Assembly (NCBI GenBank): GCA_002721815.1
Contig: PBLQ01000045.1
Location: 62,001 to 126,000, forward strand
Length of the DNA stretch: 64,000 bases
Direction of reading: 5' to 3'
From: Myxococcales bacterium
GTDB taxonomy: Bacteria > Myxococcota > UBA727 > GCA-2721815
Below, piece after piece: positions 56,603 to 64,000 of the stretch. A program made the translations under genes and the position numbers. The stretch's first letter is position 1, and every line of letters starts with the position of its first letter. The notes below the pieces were generated by a model. The model made no database searches, was not told where the DNA came from, and saw only the letters and a program-made list of their open reading frames with translations.

Positions 56603-57447
56603 ATATCGTCGTATTCGCCAGCTTTCAGCTTTTCTAACAGTGCTAAAAAGTCTTCGTAGATAATGCCCGGTCCCTCAGGATCGTTACCGGTCTCGTCGAC
56701 AACGACTTTCATGTTATCTTTTTTGATCACGAAGCCATAGGGAACATAGGGGTAACTGCCAGCGCCCGGTTGCTCTTCAACTTTTTGGCCATCGTCATAA
56801 ATAAGCTTGGTGGTGCTGTCACCGACCCGCAGACTAAAGGTGTCATTGCCTGCATAATTGTTCACATAAGTATTCGCGTATTCATTCGTCGCTAAATTAT
56901 GCCCAGTGTCCTGCATAATCCAATAAATAACTTTTGCACCTGCCGCATCCAAAATGGCGGCATCTTCGGCAACATGCGCCATGTATTGGGGGCAATTAGG
57001 GCACCACCCAGTGGAAACAAAAACGATAAGTGCAACTTTGTCATTGTCTTCATCGCAATAAAATTCTTCAAAGCTAAATTCTGTTTGCGTCCCATCGCCC
57101 AAATAAGCATCGTCCCATGCCACCGGCGGCGCCACCTCGCCTAAAACGATGCCATCCGTGCTGAACCCTTCTGGGTACTTACAAATAGGAACACACGTCA
57201 GATCATCAATCTTGGTATTCTCCCACTTCATGCCCTCTTCACAGGAAATACATGTAAAGTTTTTGGGGTCTTCCGCGTCCTCCCATTTGAGGCCATCGAT
57301 GCACTCAAAAGACATCTCTGCGCCTTCACCTACCACTTGGCAGGTTTCTGAAGCCTCACAAAGTTCTTGATTGGTGGGCTCGGTCAGTGACTCACAGCCC
57401 AAAACAAATGATAACGCACACAAAAATCCTAAAGCCAATCGAAACAT
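56599..57447 (-). CDS. Cys-rich thioredoxin-fold lipoprotein, copy A
   Basis: 282 residues. Signal peptide ends FVLGC (Cys18). The Cys-rich N-domain has ELCEASETC followed by two similar modules, C-x-x-G-x-K-W-E about residues 49-90, ending CVPICKYPE. The thioredoxin-like domain has CPNC at 149-152 in STGWCPNCPQYM and ends with a VPYGFVIKKD strand before the last helix. It is probably a lipid-anchored envelope thiol oxidoreductase. GGAGG precedes the ATG. The most divergent of three tandem copies: it lacks the ~20-residue insert with CADxxxGTxC found in B and C. Confidence 0.8.
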   Translation of the reverse strand: MFRLALGFLCALSFVLGCESLTEPTNQELCEASETCQVVGEGAEMSFECIDGLKWEDAEDPKNFTCISCEEGMKWENTKIDDLTCVPICKYPEGFSTDGIVLGEVAPPVAWDDAYLGDGTQTEFSFEEFYCDEDNDKVALIVFVSTGWCPNCPQYMAHVAEDAAILDAAGAKVIYWIMQDTGHNLATNEYANTYVNNYAGNDTFSLRVGDSTTKLIYDDGQKVEEQPGAGSYPYVPYGFVIKKDNMKVVVDETGNDPEGPGIIYEDFLALLEKLKAGEYDDI

Positions 57448-57576
57448 TGAAGGACCTCCATCCTCACTTAAAGTTGCCAGCCGAGTCTGCCACTTGGCTG
57501 TCTCACTGTCTATGGTTCGGCACTAAATTGACATGATACACTCAAATTTAATCCACGCCTAACACAGCACAAAAAC

Positions 57577-57608
57577 AAAAAAACCCTCGGTTTGCACCGA
57601 AGGTTTTT
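57577..57608 (-). terminator. Rho-independent terminator after copy B
   Basis: On the reverse strand an AACCTTCGGT...ACCGAGGGTT hairpin with loop GCAA is followed by a T-run. It separates copy B from copy A, so copy A likely has its own promoter in the next ~120 bp. The flanking A-run also allows action in the other direction. Confidence 0.75.
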
Positions 57609-57633
57609 GGGAAGCAACTGTAATTGAAACCTC

Positions 57634-58500
57634 TTAAAGAGGATTGTCGTAGACGCCAGCCTTGATATCTTCAAGAATGCCAATGAAGTCGAGATAGTAC
57701 TGCGAGGCCCCTTGGGTTGCGATCACCTTCAAATCATCTCTTTTGACAATGAACGCGGTGGGCACACCGGTTCGGGAAGGAGAGCCGCCGATGGTGCCAG
57801 GTTTGTCTTCTTCCATGGCGCCGTCGTCGTAAATCCATTTGGTGTGCTGATCTGACACCCGCAACCCCAAACTGTTGGCACCAATGTAATTGTTGACGTA
57901 ATTCAAGGCACCGGTCACGTCCGTGGGATCTTCAACCACATAAATGATGCGGCCCCCCATGGCCTCAAACACACCCGCAATATTATCAACGCGGCTCAAG
58001 TAATCGGGACAGTAACCACACCAAGTGGCCACCAATACAATCAGAACTGCAACCTCATCGGATTCTTCATCGCAGTACCATTCCTCCATATTGAAAGAGC
58101 CCTCGGTACCGTCTGCCATCACACCGGTATTCCATGCGTAAGGCGGAGGGGTGTCCGCTTCATCGCAAGCAGTGCCCGCATTGTTGTCTGCGCAGTCATC
58201 AACCATTCCCAAGTTATTAAATGTTTCGGGGTATCTACAAATGGGCACACAAGTGAGGTCATCGGCCTTATTGGTGGCCCACTTCATGCCCTCATCACAT
58301 GTGACACAAGTAAAGTTTTTCGCATCGTCAGCATCTTCCCATTTGTGATCTTCGATACATTCAAACCCTAAAGAGTCTCCTTCACCCACCACTTGGCAGG
58401 TATCTGAAGCTTCACAGAGTTCTTGGTTGGTAGGCTCCGCGGCCTCCAAGCAACCCATGACGGAAAGTATGCACATTGCACTAACCAATTGATATTTCAT
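57634..58500 (-). CDS. Cys-rich thioredoxin-fold lipoprotein, copy B
   Basis: 288 residues. Signal peptide ends SVMGC (Cys17). N-domain: ELCEASDTC, then paired KWE modules and CVPICRYPE, then CADNNAGTACDEAD. Thioredoxin-like domain with CGYC at 161-164 (VATWCGYCPDYL) and a GVPTAFIVKRD strand holding the cis-Pro position. Likely an envelope disulfide or peroxide-type redox lipoprotein. AAAGG lies seven bases before ATG 58500. It follows copy C by 37 bp, co-transcribed with it. Confidence 0.82.
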   Translation of the reverse strand: MKYQLVSAMCILSVMGCLEAAEPTNQELCEASDTCQVVGEGDSLGFECIEDHKWEDADDAKNFTCVTCDEGMKWATNKADDLTCVPICRYPETFNNLGMVDDCADNNAGTACDEADTPPPYAWNTGVMADGTEGSFNMEEWYCDEESDEVAVLIVLVATWCGYCPDYLSRVDNIAGVFEAMGGRIIYVVEDPTDVTGALNYVNNYIGANSLGLRVSDQHTKWIYDDGAMEEDKPGTIGGSPSRTGVPTAFIVKRDDLKVIATQGASQYYLDFIGILEDIKAGVYDNPL

Positions 58501-58537
58501 GAAACAGCCTTTCATTCATCGATGTTCGATAAGAGAG

Positions 58538-59401
58538 TTATTGTGGGTCGTCGTAAACGCCACTTTTAATGTCTTCAAGAATCTGCGCAAAGTTCAGGGT
58601 GTATTGTGACGCGCTCTGGCTGGCGATGACCTGTAAAGTGTCGCGCTTCACGACGAAGGCAGTAGGAATACCACTGATGGCAGGGGAGCCATAAACGGAG
58701 CCTGCTTTGTTTTCCACCTTTTCACCATCGTCGTATTGCCATAAGGTCATCTGGTCGCCCACCCGATAGCCATGATTGTCGGGACCGATATAACTGTTGA
58801 TATAGTTTCGTGCGAGGTCGTTACTCACGGGATCTTCAACCACGTAAACAATCTCCGCACCGGCTTCTTTCAATGCGTCTGCTTCGGCACCGACCATGGC
58901 GACATAATCTGGGCAGTATCCGCACCAAGTGGCCACCACCACCATGATGAGCGCAATGTCGTCGGAATCTTCATCGCAATACCACTCTTCCATGCTGAAC
59001 CCAGCTTTGGAGCCGTCTCCGACCAGTGCCTCGGACCAAGCATAAGGCGGTGGCGCATCTGCAGCCTCACACAAAGTACCGGACTGGCCATCGGCACAAT
59101 CGTTGACAAAACCGAAGGCATTGAAATTTTCAGGGTATTTACAGATAGGCACACAAGTATGGTCGGCGTGGTCGGTATTGGCCCATTTCATGCCTTCATC
59201 ACATGTGATGCAGTTAAAGTTGGTGGGGTCGTCCATATTCTCCCATTTCATCCCCGCCACACAGTTAAAGGTGAGATCGCCTTCGGAGCCGGACACTTCA
59301 CAAGTGTCTGAAGCTTCGCAAAGCTCTTGATCGGTGGGCTCTGCCTCACAGCCGAGCGTAAAAAGTGTCAAGAAGGACAGACAAAAGAGGTACCGCACCA
59401 T
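58538..59401 (-). CDS. Cys-rich thioredoxin-fold lipoprotein, copy C
   Basis: 287 residues. Signal peptide ends FTLGC (Cys18). Same layout as copy B: ELCEASDTC, KWE modules, CVPICKYPE, CADGQSGTLCEAAD, then CGYC at 160-163 and GIPTAFVVKRD. Copies B and C are the closer pair. AGGAG lies seven bases before ATG 59401, an excellent site. Shared unusual Cys pattern shows gene duplication. Redox partner unknown; reduction from the cytoplasm would need a DsbD/CcdA-type protein elsewhere. Confidence 0.82.
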   Translation of the reverse strand: MVRYLFCLSFLTLFTLGCEAEPTDQELCEASDTCEVSGSEGDLTFNCVAGMKWENMDDPTNFNCITCDEGMKWANTDHADHTCVPICKYPENFNAFGFVNDCADGQSGTLCEAADAPPPYAWSEALVGDGSKAGFSMEEWYCDEDSDDIALIMVVVATWCGYCPDYVAMVGAEADALKEAGAEIVYVVEDPVSNDLARNYINSYIGPDNHGYRVGDQMTLWQYDDGEKVENKAGSVYGSPAISGIPTAFVVKRDTLQVIASQSASQYTLNFAQILEDIKSGVYDDPQ

Positions 59402-59638
59402 AACCACACTCCTGCAAAAAAGATAAGTCACTAACACCCACGACTATTTTGCCACCTGAAATGGATTTGTCTACGACTACTGGTGGATGCGAAACGGAAT
59501 ATTTTAAAGGCATTTCCCCCCGCCCGATCCGCATGGTCAGCCGGGCCAGCCAGTGTTGTCCTCCGCTAATGTGTTGTTTTTTATGGGAATTTAGGTTTAA
59601 CCCCCCAGACCCCTCTTTGAAAAAGAAGATTCTATCCA

Positions 59639-59667
59639 TTGTCAAAGTAGCCCGAAAGGGGCATAAC
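59639..59667 (+). promoter_or_regulatory. Promoter of the forward thioredoxin-like gene set
   Basis: TTGTCA (59639-59644), 17 bases, then CATAAC (59662-59667); 30 bp before the ATG. It would drive the 59697-63155 genes. The 295-bp divergent region has no gene. Confidence 0.45.
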
Positions 59668-59696
59668 TTGGGGGCTTATTTTAAAAAGGAGCTCCC

Positions 59697-60275
59697 ATGA
59701 AGCGACACCTTTGGACCGCAGGTCTTATTTTTGTACTCAGTGCCTGTGGCACCCCCGCCGGAGATGACGCAGGAGATACCGGCGCACCGGTAGACCGGTC
59801 CGTTTATCCTGAAGGGCCTTACGGAGCAACGGAAGGCTCAGTGGTCACCAATCACAAGCTGATCACCGCCGAAGACGGTGAGTTTTATCTTGGTGCTGAC
59901 ATACGCGAAAATACAGATAACAAACTCCTTCTCATTTCCAGCGGCGCCATATGGTGCTTGGCGTGCCAAGAGGAGCAACCCAAGCTTGAGGAGCTGTACA
60001 GTGAGTATAACAGCCAGGGCCTCGAAATACTCGAGGTGATTTTCCAAGATCTCGAGGGCAATCCCGGTAACGCCGGAGACGCTCAAGCATGGCTCGATGA
60101 GTTCCAAGTTTCTTTCCCGGTGGTGGCGGACGGTGACGCCCAGTTCGATCAATATCAAGATCCCTCTTTGGCCCCACTTCTGATGCTCATTGATTTGGAC
60201 ACCATGACCATTTTAAAAAAGAGCAGTGGCTTTCAAGAATCACTCTTCACCGCTTTGATCCAAAGCAGGCTGTAA
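59697..60275 (+). CDS. TlpA-like thioredoxin-fold lipoprotein
   Basis: 192 residues. Signal peptide ends VLSAC (Cys17), then an acidic linker. The domain has CLAC at 87-90 in SSGAIWCLACQEEQPKLEEL and continues as in TlpA/AhpC-like redoxins (GLEILEVIFQD, FPVVADGDAQ); the usual TPxxxxxD segment is LAPLLMLIDLD. Likely a membrane-attached disulfide reductase or partner. AAGGAG lies five bases before ATG. It leads the forward operon. Confidence 0.8.
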   Translation: MKRHLWTAGLIFVLSACGTPAGDDAGDTGAPVDRSVYPEGPYGATEGSVVTNHKLITAEDGEFYLGADIRENTDNKLLLISSGAIWCLACQEEQPKLEELYSEYNSQGLEILEVIFQDLEGNPGNAGDAQAWLDEFQVSFPVVADGDAQFDQYQDPSLAPLLMLIDLDTMTILKKSSGFQESLFTALIQSRL

Positions 60276-60326
60276 GGCTGAATAAACACAGGGCGTGAAA
60301 CGTCCAAACGAGTGAACGGAGTCATC

Positions 60327-60851
60327 ATGAACACCCTTTTGTTGCTGAGCTTTTTAACGGCCGCATCCCTGCCCAATGCTCAGGTCGCGCCCAATCTGAA
60401 CCCTGCGGTGAAACTCAAAGATAAGCGTGATGTCATCACTGATTTCACCCTCACCGATATCAAGGGCAAAAAGGTCAAGTTGAGTGATTATAGAGACAAA
60501 GTGGTGGTGATTTCCTTTTGGGCCACTTGGTGTAAACCTTGCCTCAAAGAGCTCAAGTTCTTTCAAAAGCTTCAGAAAAAAAAGAAGGGCGCTTTTGAAA
60601 TTTTTGCCATTTCCACCGACGCACCCGATACATACGCCCGGGTCAGAGCCATGGCCAAAAAGAAGCGATGGCCCTTTGTGGTGCTCACCGATCAAGATGG
60701 TCAAGTCACCAAGACGCTCAACCCTCGAATTGCGAATCCCTACACCATCCTCGTAGACAAAAAAGGTAAGAGCGCGTACCAGCACGAAGGCTTTACTTCA
60801 GGTGATGAAAAACAATATGTTGAGTACCTCACCAAGTTAATCGCTGAATAG
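60327..60851 (+). CDS. TlpA/ResA-type thioredoxin
   Basis: 174 residues. N-terminal signal peptide (LLLLSFLTAASLPNAQ), DFTLTDIKGKKVKLSDYRDK, WCKPC at 68-72 and the NPYTILVDKKG cis-Pro strand: a classic ResA/TlpA fold. It probably reduces disulfides of exported proteins or cytochrome c. GGAG lies before ATG 60327; the frame extends to 60312. Eight bases separate it from the next gene. Confidence 0.88.
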   Translation: MNTLLLLSFLTAASLPNAQVAPNLNPAVKLKDKRDVITDFTLTDIKGKKVKLSDYRDKVVVISFWATWCKPCLKELKFFQKLQKKKKGAFEIFAISTDAPDTYARVRAMAKKKRWPFVVLTDQDGQVTKTLNPRIANPYTILVDKKGKSAYQHEGFTSGDEKQYVEYLTKLIAE

Positions 60852-60859
60852 GATCGTCT

Positions 60860-62629
60860 ATGAAAAAGTGCTTCTTGTTAAGCGCTGCCACACCAATCGT
60901 GGAGCATCGTAGACCTTCAACCTTTTGCTGGGTTATCGTCGCGCTCGTGTCTTTTTTAGGGCTGGGGGCTCAGGCTGGTGACACGGATGCCGAAGCGCCG
61001 GCAGAAACAACGCCTCAAGAAGACGCCCAGTCCCAACAAAATGGTCCCCTACAGGACGATATCGAACCAACAGCCCAAGAACCCACAGAAAGCACACCCG
61101 AAGAGCTCACAGCACCAGCCAATGAAAGCGTCGACGCTCCCATCGAAGAAATGCAAGATGCAGCCTCTGAGCCAGCTTTCCAATTTGGGTTCAGTGGGAC
61201 CAATACGCTTGAATTGGCACACCGCACCGACAATCGAAACGGGCGCATCAATGACGACAATTACAGCTCCTTTATCGACTCCCTACAACTACAAGGACAA
61301 ACCGAACGCACCACGCTTGGTCTTCGCCTCACCGGCATGCATTATCTCAACCCACCTCCAGGCCTAGAGCGTCCTTTTGACGTACGGCCAGAACGCGCTT
61401 TGCTGCTTTACCGAGGCGAAAATTTTCAGGCCGGTGCGGGAGACTTTCATGAACAATTGGGCCGAGGCATCATGCTCTCTTTACGGCCTCGGGCCGATGC
61501 GGGTCTGGACATGTCAATTAGAGGCGGTAAATTGGTTTTAGAGACCGATAACTTTAAATGGAATTCTTTCGGCGGATTTACCAATACCATCAATCGCGAC
61601 GTGATTTTAGATGTCTTTGTCGCAGATAAAAACGATATCCTGGCAGGTAGCCAAATGGAGCTCATCACCCCATGGGATTTCACGGTAGGCGTGATGGGTG
61701 CTTATTTGCAACCCGAAGAACAGATTATTGATTCCGAATTAGACCTCACAGCCAGCTATGGTGCCTTTGTTGATTTTCCCGCACTGGGCGACCTTTCTTT
61801 ATACTTGGAGGCAGAAGGTCAATCACGACGCTTGGTGGGCATCGAACAACAGGGTTTTGCTTTTTACGGCGTGGGCGACATGCTCCTGGGTGACTTCATG
61901 ATTTTCATGGAAGGTTTACACATATCCGATTTTGAATTTTTCGGTTCCCAAAACTCTGCGACCAACGCATTTTTCCAATACAATTTTCCCCCGACGCTCG
62001 AACGTTTCGATCAAGAATACGCCAATGTCTCTAATTTCACCGGCGGCCGCATCAGGCTGGAATATGATTTGAGTGATTATGACCTCACCCCTTATGTGAA
62101 TCAACTCATTAAACTCAACGACCCTGGAGAGCCAGCATCGCTTTTTCAAACGCACTCTTTTGCAGGTTTCATCTATGAAGGTGATCCCATGGCACTCAAT
62201 CTTAGCGGCGGCTTTAGACACGAAAGCCAAGGTGCTGAACCACTGGAGGGGGACTTCATTCGTTCATACCCCCATTTTGAAGGTGATTTTGGTTGGAACT
62301 TTTCTGATGACTACAGCCTCGACCTCTCTACTTGGAATCAGTTCATTTCACTGAAAGATCATTATTTTTTTAGAGGCTCCAACTTCTTCGGGATCAACCA
62401 CCGTTCGTTAGGCGGAATCACTTTCGAATATGGATACGACACCCTTAACACCAGCGAAGAAATCCAAAATTACTTTTTCGCGGCAGTTATTGTTCTAAAG
62501 TATAAAGATTGGCTCGAAAACCGAACCACCGTGGGCACCCAACGTGGCGGTATCAAATGCATCGCGGGCGTTTGCCGCGACACACCTGCTTTTTCCGGGG
62601 TTAAATCCCAATTCGTTGCACGCTTTTAA
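60860..62629 (+). CDS. Outer-membrane beta-barrel protein (DUF6029-like)
   Basis: 589 residues. A long N-terminus with a hydrophobic helix (FCWVIVALVSFLGLGAQA), then about 90 acidic, Pro/Glu/Thr-rich residues, then many amphipathic strands (LQAGAGDFHEQLGRGIML-like: AGAGDFHEQLGRGIMLSLRP) and a C-terminal phenylalanine-ending strand SQFVARF, the outer-membrane insertion signal. GDFxEQLGRG resembles DUF6029 proteins. Two late Cys (CIAGVC) might be substrates of the local thioredoxins. ATG 60860. Confidence 0.72.
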   Translation: MKKCFLLSAATPIVEHRRPSTFCWVIVALVSFLGLGAQAGDTDAEAPAETTPQEDAQSQQNGPLQDDIEPTAQEPTESTPEELTAPANESVDAPIEEMQDAASEPAFQFGFSGTNTLELAHRTDNRNGRINDDNYSSFIDSLQLQGQTERTTLGLRLTGMHYLNPPPGLERPFDVRPERALLLYRGENFQAGAGDFHEQLGRGIMLSLRPRADAGLDMSIRGGKLVLETDNFKWNSFGGFTNTINRDVILDVFVADKNDILAGSQMELITPWDFTVGVMGAYLQPEEQIIDSELDLTASYGAFVDFPALGDLSLYLEAEGQSRRLVGIEQQGFAFYGVGDMLLGDFMIFMEGLHISDFEFFGSQNSATNAFFQYNFPPTLERFDQEYANVSNFTGGRIRLEYDLSDYDLTPYVNQLIKLNDPGEPASLFQTHSFAGFIYEGDPMALNLSGGFRHESQGAEPLEGDFIRSYPHFEGDFGWNFSDDYSLDLSTWNQFISLKDHYFFRGSNFFGINHRSLGGITFEYGYDTLNTSEEIQNYFFAAVIVLKYKDWLENRTTVGTQRGGIKCIAGVCRDTPAFSGVKSQFVARF

Positions 62630-62642
62630 AATAAGGGTTGTC

Positions 62643-63155
62643 ATGAAATTACACCATCTCGTTTTTACCTTCTTTTTCTTCGTGGGCTGTAACCACACCA
62701 CCACCTCAAAACCAGAAACAGAGTCTGAACCTGAAGCAGCCGCTGCACCACAAACCGAAGCGCCCCCAGCCAAAAACGAAGAGGCCACGCCACCCACGGT
62801 GCAAACCCTGCCGTCACCGGAAGCACTCAATGCCATCCAAAAGCAAGCCGCACCCAAACCTGCAGACGGAACTGTCACTTTGTTCCTGCTTCAAGACTTG
62901 GCGTTTGTGGCCGATACCTCACAAATCCCCACTGGTTTTTACTTCCGGGGTGTCATGCAGAATGGTATTTTTATTCCCGATGACAAGGGTCTTCAAGGCA
63001 ACGCCACCAGCCCCATAGGCGGCACCCCTGGCTGGGTTGAACTACATACTGGGAAGTTTTTACCCGCCATGACAGCCCGTGCCCCCGCCAAACCCTTTAT
63101 TGAAGGACGCATGACGCCTGCGGGGTTTTTCCCAAACCAAGCAAAGCTGAAGTAG
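62643..63155 (+). CDS. Small lipoprotein of unknown function
   Basis: 170 residues. Signal peptide ends FFVGC (Cys near 16), then a Pro/Glu/Ala/Thr-rich linker. The rest has a small beta-like domain (VTLFLLQDLAFVADTSQIP, GFYFRGVMQNGIFIP). No family recognised. AAGGG lies before ATG 62643; it is last in the forward operon, 13 bp after the barrel gene, suggesting a barrel accessory role. Confidence 0.6.
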   Translation: MKLHHLVFTFFFFVGCNHTTTSKPETESEPEAAAAPQTEAPPAKNEEATPPTVQTLPSPEALNAIQKQAAPKPADGTVTLFLLQDLAFVADTSQIPTGFYFRGVMQNGIFIPDDKGLQGNATSPIGGTPGWVELHTGKFLPAMTARAPAKPFIEGRMTPAGFFPNQAKLK

Positions 63156-63176
63156 TCACTGAAGTTTGAAGCGCGC

Positions 63177-64000
63177 TTAGCGGCCCGCAAAAAAGGCCTG
63201 CACGCCGGTCATTTGCTCTTTTTTCAGTTGCATGCCCAAGTAGGTTCTAAATTCACCACTGTCGAGTTTTTGTCCCAAACGGGCCAAACACAACAACATG
63301 TGAAATCGGGTGGAGGCACTGAGGTCTTCGCCAAGCTCTTGCAGTTGGCCCCGAATTAACATGGGCAATCCCGTTACCAGCTCTTCAATGCCTTGAACCA
63401 AATTTCTGTTGTCCTGGGGCGCCAGAATCATGGCCAAAGCACGATAAGCGGCGTCTCTCTGCTCCACCAGGCCCGTTTCGATCATGGGCATGATTTTGGG
63501 AATGGAGGTGACTTTACCGATTTTGCCCATGGCAATGAGACAATCTACGGTGCGGAAAGCAGAACCCAACGCATAGTTGAGGGTCTCAAGTGCGGCGGCA
63601 TCCCCAATTTCACCCAGTGCCCAGATCACGTCGCGACTTTCAAAGATGCGGTCGGGTGAAACCAATGCTCGCAACACCGGTACGGAAGGCTTGTAACGAC
63701 CTAAACCCAGTAACCGTGCGGCCGTGGCCACCAAGCCTGGATCTTCATCGGCCAAACGACTTAACTGTTCGTGTAGAAATGGCTCGTCATTTCCAATGGC
63801 CAGCACTTTGGCCGTCAAAGTAGACAGCATGAGGTCGTCTGCATCCAAGAAGGTGCGTATGTGTAAAATGGTTTCATCGGTGGCTTTTGCGTAAACGAAA
63901 ATGTGCGCTAAAGCATCCATGGCATCATAAGTGGTGCGCAAATCGTCTTTACTGAGCATCGCACACAGCTCAGGAACGGCTTCGTTACCTTTAGCGATGT
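63177..64000 (-). CDS. HEAT-repeat protein, C-terminal part (5' end outside window)
   Basis: The frame is open to the right edge; 273 residues are visible. HEAT/PBS-lyase-like repeats run throughout (LMLSTLTAKVLAIGNDEPFL, ATAARLLGLGRYKPSVPVLRAL, RDAAYRALAMILAPQDN). The ATG at 63959 is internal, since the upstream codons continue the same repeat pattern. Resembles the HEAT gene near the left edge in style, but with no obvious close similarity. Function unknown. Confidence 0.6.
   Translation of the reverse strand, partial: IAKGNEAVPELCAMLSKDDLRTTYDAMDALAHIFVYAKATDETILHIRTFLDADDLMLSTLTAKVLAIGNDEPFLHEQLSRLADEDPGLVATAARLLGLGRYKPSVPVLRALVSPDRIFESRDVIWALGEIGDAAALETLNYALGSAFRTVDCLIAMGKIGKVTSIPKIMPMIETGLVEQRDAAYRALAMILAPQDNRNLVQGIEELVTGLPMLIRGQLQELGEDLSASTRFHMLLCLARLGQKLDSGEFRTYLGMQLKKEQMTGVQAFFAGR

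Noticed and set aside
1-64000. Mobile elements, phage or recent transfer
   Set aside because: No transposase, integrase, att-like duplication or abrupt change in base use was noticed in the window; the tRNA-Ser genes have no integrase beside them.

Overview
This 64 kb window is a gene-dense piece of a Gram-negative bacterial chromosome at roughly 50% G+C (estimated by eye). It holds about 50 protein genes, two tRNA-Ser genes and a signal recognition particle RNA. The gene style points to the Myxococcota or the former deltaproteobacterial lineages: many lipoproteins, a Cys-rich S8 protease, a huge Gly-rich surface lipoprotein with an abnormal-spindle-like domain and MopE-like motif, HEAT-repeat and HD/HDOD signalling proteins, and two alternative sigma factors. 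The G+C is low for a typical myxobacterium, so a less-studied aquatic or predatory branch is likely. This placement is inference. I saw no insertion sequence, phage, CRISPR array or rRNA.

Layout. 0-4.6 kb: end of a large AAA/TPR regulator, then a translationally coupled HEAT-repeat and HD-domain pair. 4.7-17 kb: rseP, phosphomannomutase, a subtilisin-like lipoprotein overlapping a Sel1-repeat lipoprotein, a TPR-recF-thioesterase operon, and a variant 5'-nucleotidase with a membrane protein. 17-22.6 kb: metH-metF facing a small zinc-ribbon gene that overlaps a peroxiredoxin gene with an in-frame TGA. 22.6-30.5 kb: a ferritin-like (DUF455)/ATP-grasp fusion, nadE, a YbjN-like/pspA pair, an outer-membrane barrel and an RpoH-like sigma factor. 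30.5-40.3 kb: kdsC, an HtrA protease, a lytic transglycosylase, dnaX-SRP RNA-tRNA-Ser-tRNA-Ser and metK. 40.3-48.9 kb: a long leftward set, hemW, a degenerate GH13 protein, gluQ, moxR, DUF58, a transglutaminase and a possible DciA-like gene. 49-56.6 kb: a second sigma factor, SMUG-type uracil-DNA glycosylase, rhodanese, the Gly-rich lipoprotein, an MBL/HDOD pair and a methyltransferase-like gene. 56.6-63.2 kb: three tandem Cys-rich thioredoxin-fold lipoproteins, two more thioredoxin-like exported proteins, an outer-membrane barrel and a small lipoprotein. The right edge cuts another HEAT-repeat gene.

Main points. (1) The reverse-strand peroxiredoxin at 21748-22392 reads as one 214-codon frame broken only by a TGA exactly where the peroxidatic cysteine belongs, and an 8-bp hairpin follows at bacterial SECIS distance. 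It is most simply a selenocysteine-containing, lipid-anchored peroxiredoxin. (2) The 56.6-63.2 kb region looks like a lineage-specific envelope thiol-redox system. (3) The GH13 protein in the hemW-gluQ operon has lost all its catalytic residues while keeping the surrounding framework. (4) The DUF455 ferritin-like domain is fused to an ATP-grasp domain.

The genome is compact. Four convergent gene pairs share a single TTAA as both stop codons, and many codirectional pairs are coupled through TAATG, TGATG or GTGA overlaps. Several starts are TTG or GTG (metH, nadE, dnaX, recF, DUF58, the HEAT gene), assigned here from ribosome-binding sites and signal peptides.
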